This document shows positions 4,669-5,702 of a stretch of DNA of 5,702 nucleotides, in pieces. The translations under genes and the position numbers were made by a program. The DNA is from Arenicella sp. (GTDB lineage Bacteria > Pseudomonadota > Gammaproteobacteria > Arenicellales > Arenicellaceae). The stretch is taken from contig JAESTB010000269.1 in NCBI GenBank assembly GCA_016763815.1, positions 1 to 5,702 on the forward strand, read 5' to 3'. How positions within the stretch are numbered: the stretch's first letter is position 1; every line of letters starts with the position of its first letter. The notes beneath the pieces were generated by a model, which saw only the letters and a program-made list of their open reading frames with translations, was not told the DNA's origin and ran no database searches.

Positions 4669-5291
4669 GCCCAAATAGAAGCGGGTAGGCGTTCGTCATA
4701 TTTACCCCTTGGTTTACAGTTCTTATCGAAGTAATGGTGTCTCTGATAACTCGTGTTGTAATACTTTAGCGCATTCTCTCTGGCAAGAGACGCGTCAATA
4801 CCAAGCAATTCGCCGACCGTGTGATTTCTTTGTATGGCTTGGCAGTCGGTTTTTCTCTCATTTCTCTCGCCTCTGATATGCATAACTTCATGAGTAAATA
4901 CGTGCATGGCAAATAGTTCTTTAGGTGAAGCACTTTCAGGGTGATCTAAATACTGTATAAAATTTTTACACCAATTGTCTTCAAAGAAAATTTCTCCCGT
5001 TTGAATATACGCCGTGCCGGCGAGTGTATCGAGCCCCTTGCCATCAAATATTGTCTCGAATATTGAATTGCACTTTACGACTACGTTGGGCCGTTCAGCA
5101 ATAATTGAGGCTTTTTCAGATAGAAAGGTTTCCAGACGCCATGTTTTGTATGCTGGCAAGGCACAAGCGGTAGCAAGCGACGCTAGAACGGCTATGTAGG
5201 CAGCGGTAAATAAGCTAAACGGCTCAGTTGGGCGGAATACCTCGCGACAAATCAACCAACAGAAAAATACAGACAACAGCACTAGAATCAT
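4653..5291 (-). CDS. Membrane-anchored putative zinc metallopeptidase, C-terminus capped by RAYT repeat
   Basis: A 212-residue protein I cannot assign to a named gene. Two hydrophobic segments lie at the N-terminus (about 1-15 and 25-46), then a soluble part with HEVMH at 134-138, a gluzincin/metzincin zinc and catalytic motif (His134, Glu135, His138). It continues IRGERNER, so HExxHxxG is kept while the position of the third metzincin ligand is Asn144, followed by Glu145 and Asp149-Cys150. This resembles small uncharacterised HExxH proteins with a D/N-E...C...Q tail, possibly peptidases. The topology is ambiguous. The ATG is supported by AGGAG 8 nt upstream. Its last six codons, including the stop, come from the right terminal repeat of the RAYT element, so the native C-terminus has probably been replaced. 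Alternative: an inactive HExxH protein. Confidence 0.75.
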   Translation of the reverse strand: MILVLLSVFFCWLICREVFRPTEPFSLFTAAYIAVLASLATACALPAYKTWRLETFLSEKASIIAERPNVVVKCNSIFETIFDGKGLDTLAGTAYIQTGEIFFEDNWCKNFIQYLDHPESASPKELFAMHVFTHEVMHIRGERNERKTDCQAIQRNHTVGELLGIDASLARENALKYYNTSYQRHHYFDKNCKPRGKYDERLPASIWAKRGR

Positions 5292-5456
5292 AGGTTTTAC
5301 TCCTAAAGTTTAGTCATAAGTCAGCGTAAAAGCTGAAACATTCTCGGTTTGTTTGGGCTACTTTTAACAGAACAATCAGGGCTAGACCACGCTTTATTGT
5401 ATTTTTACTGAATAGCTAAATTTTATAGTTCATGTTTTTCTGTTGGCTATCTTTTT

Positions 5457-5474
5457 AAGGGCTTTGCCCTTTTT
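5457..5474 (+). terminator. Terminator-like hairpin AAGGGC-TTT-GCCCTT with T-run
   Basis: A 6-bp stem with a TTT loop, running directly into a T-run (5470-5474) on the plus strand, the form of a Rho-independent terminator. No T-run follows on the minus strand. There is no plus-strand gene upstream, so it would end an unseen short transcript or one antisense to the metallopeptidase leader. Confidence 0.5.
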
Positions 5475-5538
5475 ACTGCCGTTGCTCCTCCAACTCCTTT
5501 AAGCTTTTGATTTTAATTACTATTTCACTCATTCCCAG

Positions 5539-5617
5539 AATGGGTATCGCTCTAATTCATCGATGAGGTCTTATCCGCGCACTTACACCCATTGATTCAA
5601 TAACAGCGATACCCGTT
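5539..5617. repeat. Long-range inverted repeat AATGGGTATCGCT / AGCGATACCCGTT
   Basis: Bases 5539-5551 pair with 5605-5617: 12 Watson-Crick pairs and one G-T wobble, with a perfect 10-bp core GGGTATCGCT/AGCGATACCC and a 53-base spacer. It overlaps the local hairpin 5598-5624, with which it competes or forms a pseudoknot. Confidence 0.55.
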
Positions 5618-5624
5618 GTTATTG
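5598..5624. repeat. Hairpin CAATAACA-N11-TGTTATTG
   Basis: A perfect 8-bp stem with an 11-nt loop (5606-5616). All 11 loop bases can pair with 5540-5550 upstream, allowing one wobble. No T-run follows, so it is not a standard terminator. Confidence 0.5.
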
Positions 5625-5702
5625 GAGAAACTGACACTGACAGTTAATTAATTCGCATCGGACCCTACTGATTCCCATGACGTTTACAAGCGTTAGGTAA
5701 AG

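Larger units (their letters stand above)
5292..5702. other. 411-bp region without a gene to the right edge
   Basis: No frame with a start, ribosome binding site and recognisable protein is present. A minus-strand frame enters from the right edge and stops near 5622, but its 27 residues are not protein-like. The region holds the leader of the metallopeptidase gene, an orphan plus-strand terminator-like hairpin (5457-5474) and the competing helices at 5530-5624. No clear promoter for the metallopeptidase gene was found. Confidence 0.55.

Noticed and set aside
5014..5199. 61-residue plus-strand frame
   Set aside because: Antisense shadow of the metallopeptidase gene, without a ribosome binding site.
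5688..5698. GCGTTAGGT at the right edge, resembling the right end of an integron attC site
   Set aside because: GTTAGGT fits GTTRRRY, but no matching RYYYAAC left end with complementary inner boxes lies within about 150 bases to its left, and a right-end box needs a left partner.

Overview
The window looks like an accessory region of a Gram-negative, probably gammaproteobacterial (perhaps marine) chromosome. The support is a lipoprotein signal on a multicopper oxidase, Shine-Dalgarno sites close to AGGAGG, a LysR regulator divergent from a short-chain dehydrogenase, and a REP-associated tyrosine transposase (RAYT). The genus cannot be named from sequence alone.

Layout, left to right. (1) Positions 1-906, minus strand: the N-terminal 302 residues of a multicopper oxidase lipoprotein, running off the left edge. 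It is open at the edge and carries both copper-binding H-x-H motifs expected in the first cupredoxin domain. (2) 907-1582: a long gap without a convincing gene, holding a possible promoter for the oxidase and several palindromes. (3) 1583-2697, minus strand: a 4-oxalocrotonate tautomerase-like enzyme downstream of an SDR oxidoreductase. (4) 2698-2874: a divergent control region with LysR-box-like dyads. (5) 2875-3819, plus strand: a LysR-type regulator starting at GTG, the likely controller of the SDR and perhaps the tautomerase. (6) 3837-4668: a compact transposon-like unit with one RAYT gene on the minus strand, bounded by 38-bp imperfect inverted repeats (31/38 identical). (7) 4653-5291, minus strand: a small membrane-anchored putative zinc metallopeptidase whose last codons and stop lie inside the right inverted repeat. 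(8) 5292-5702: a gap with a plus-strand terminator-like hairpin and a set of competing RNA helices.

How the parts relate. Regulator, SDR and tautomerase form a plausible small catabolic or detoxification module. The SDR has alanine where the catalytic tyrosine normally sits, so its chemistry is uncertain. The RAYT unit is the clearest mobile feature. Both its own stop codon and that of the metallopeptidase gene fall inside its terminal repeats, which suggests that it landed in the 3' end of the metallopeptidase gene and re-capped it. The transposase Shine-Dalgarno sequence sits in the loop of a small hairpin, and a perfect 10-bp hairpin lies just inside the right end. I found no CRISPR array, tRNA, rRNA or recognisable defence system. 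The most unusual structures are the RAYT element ends and the helix switch near 5539-5624.
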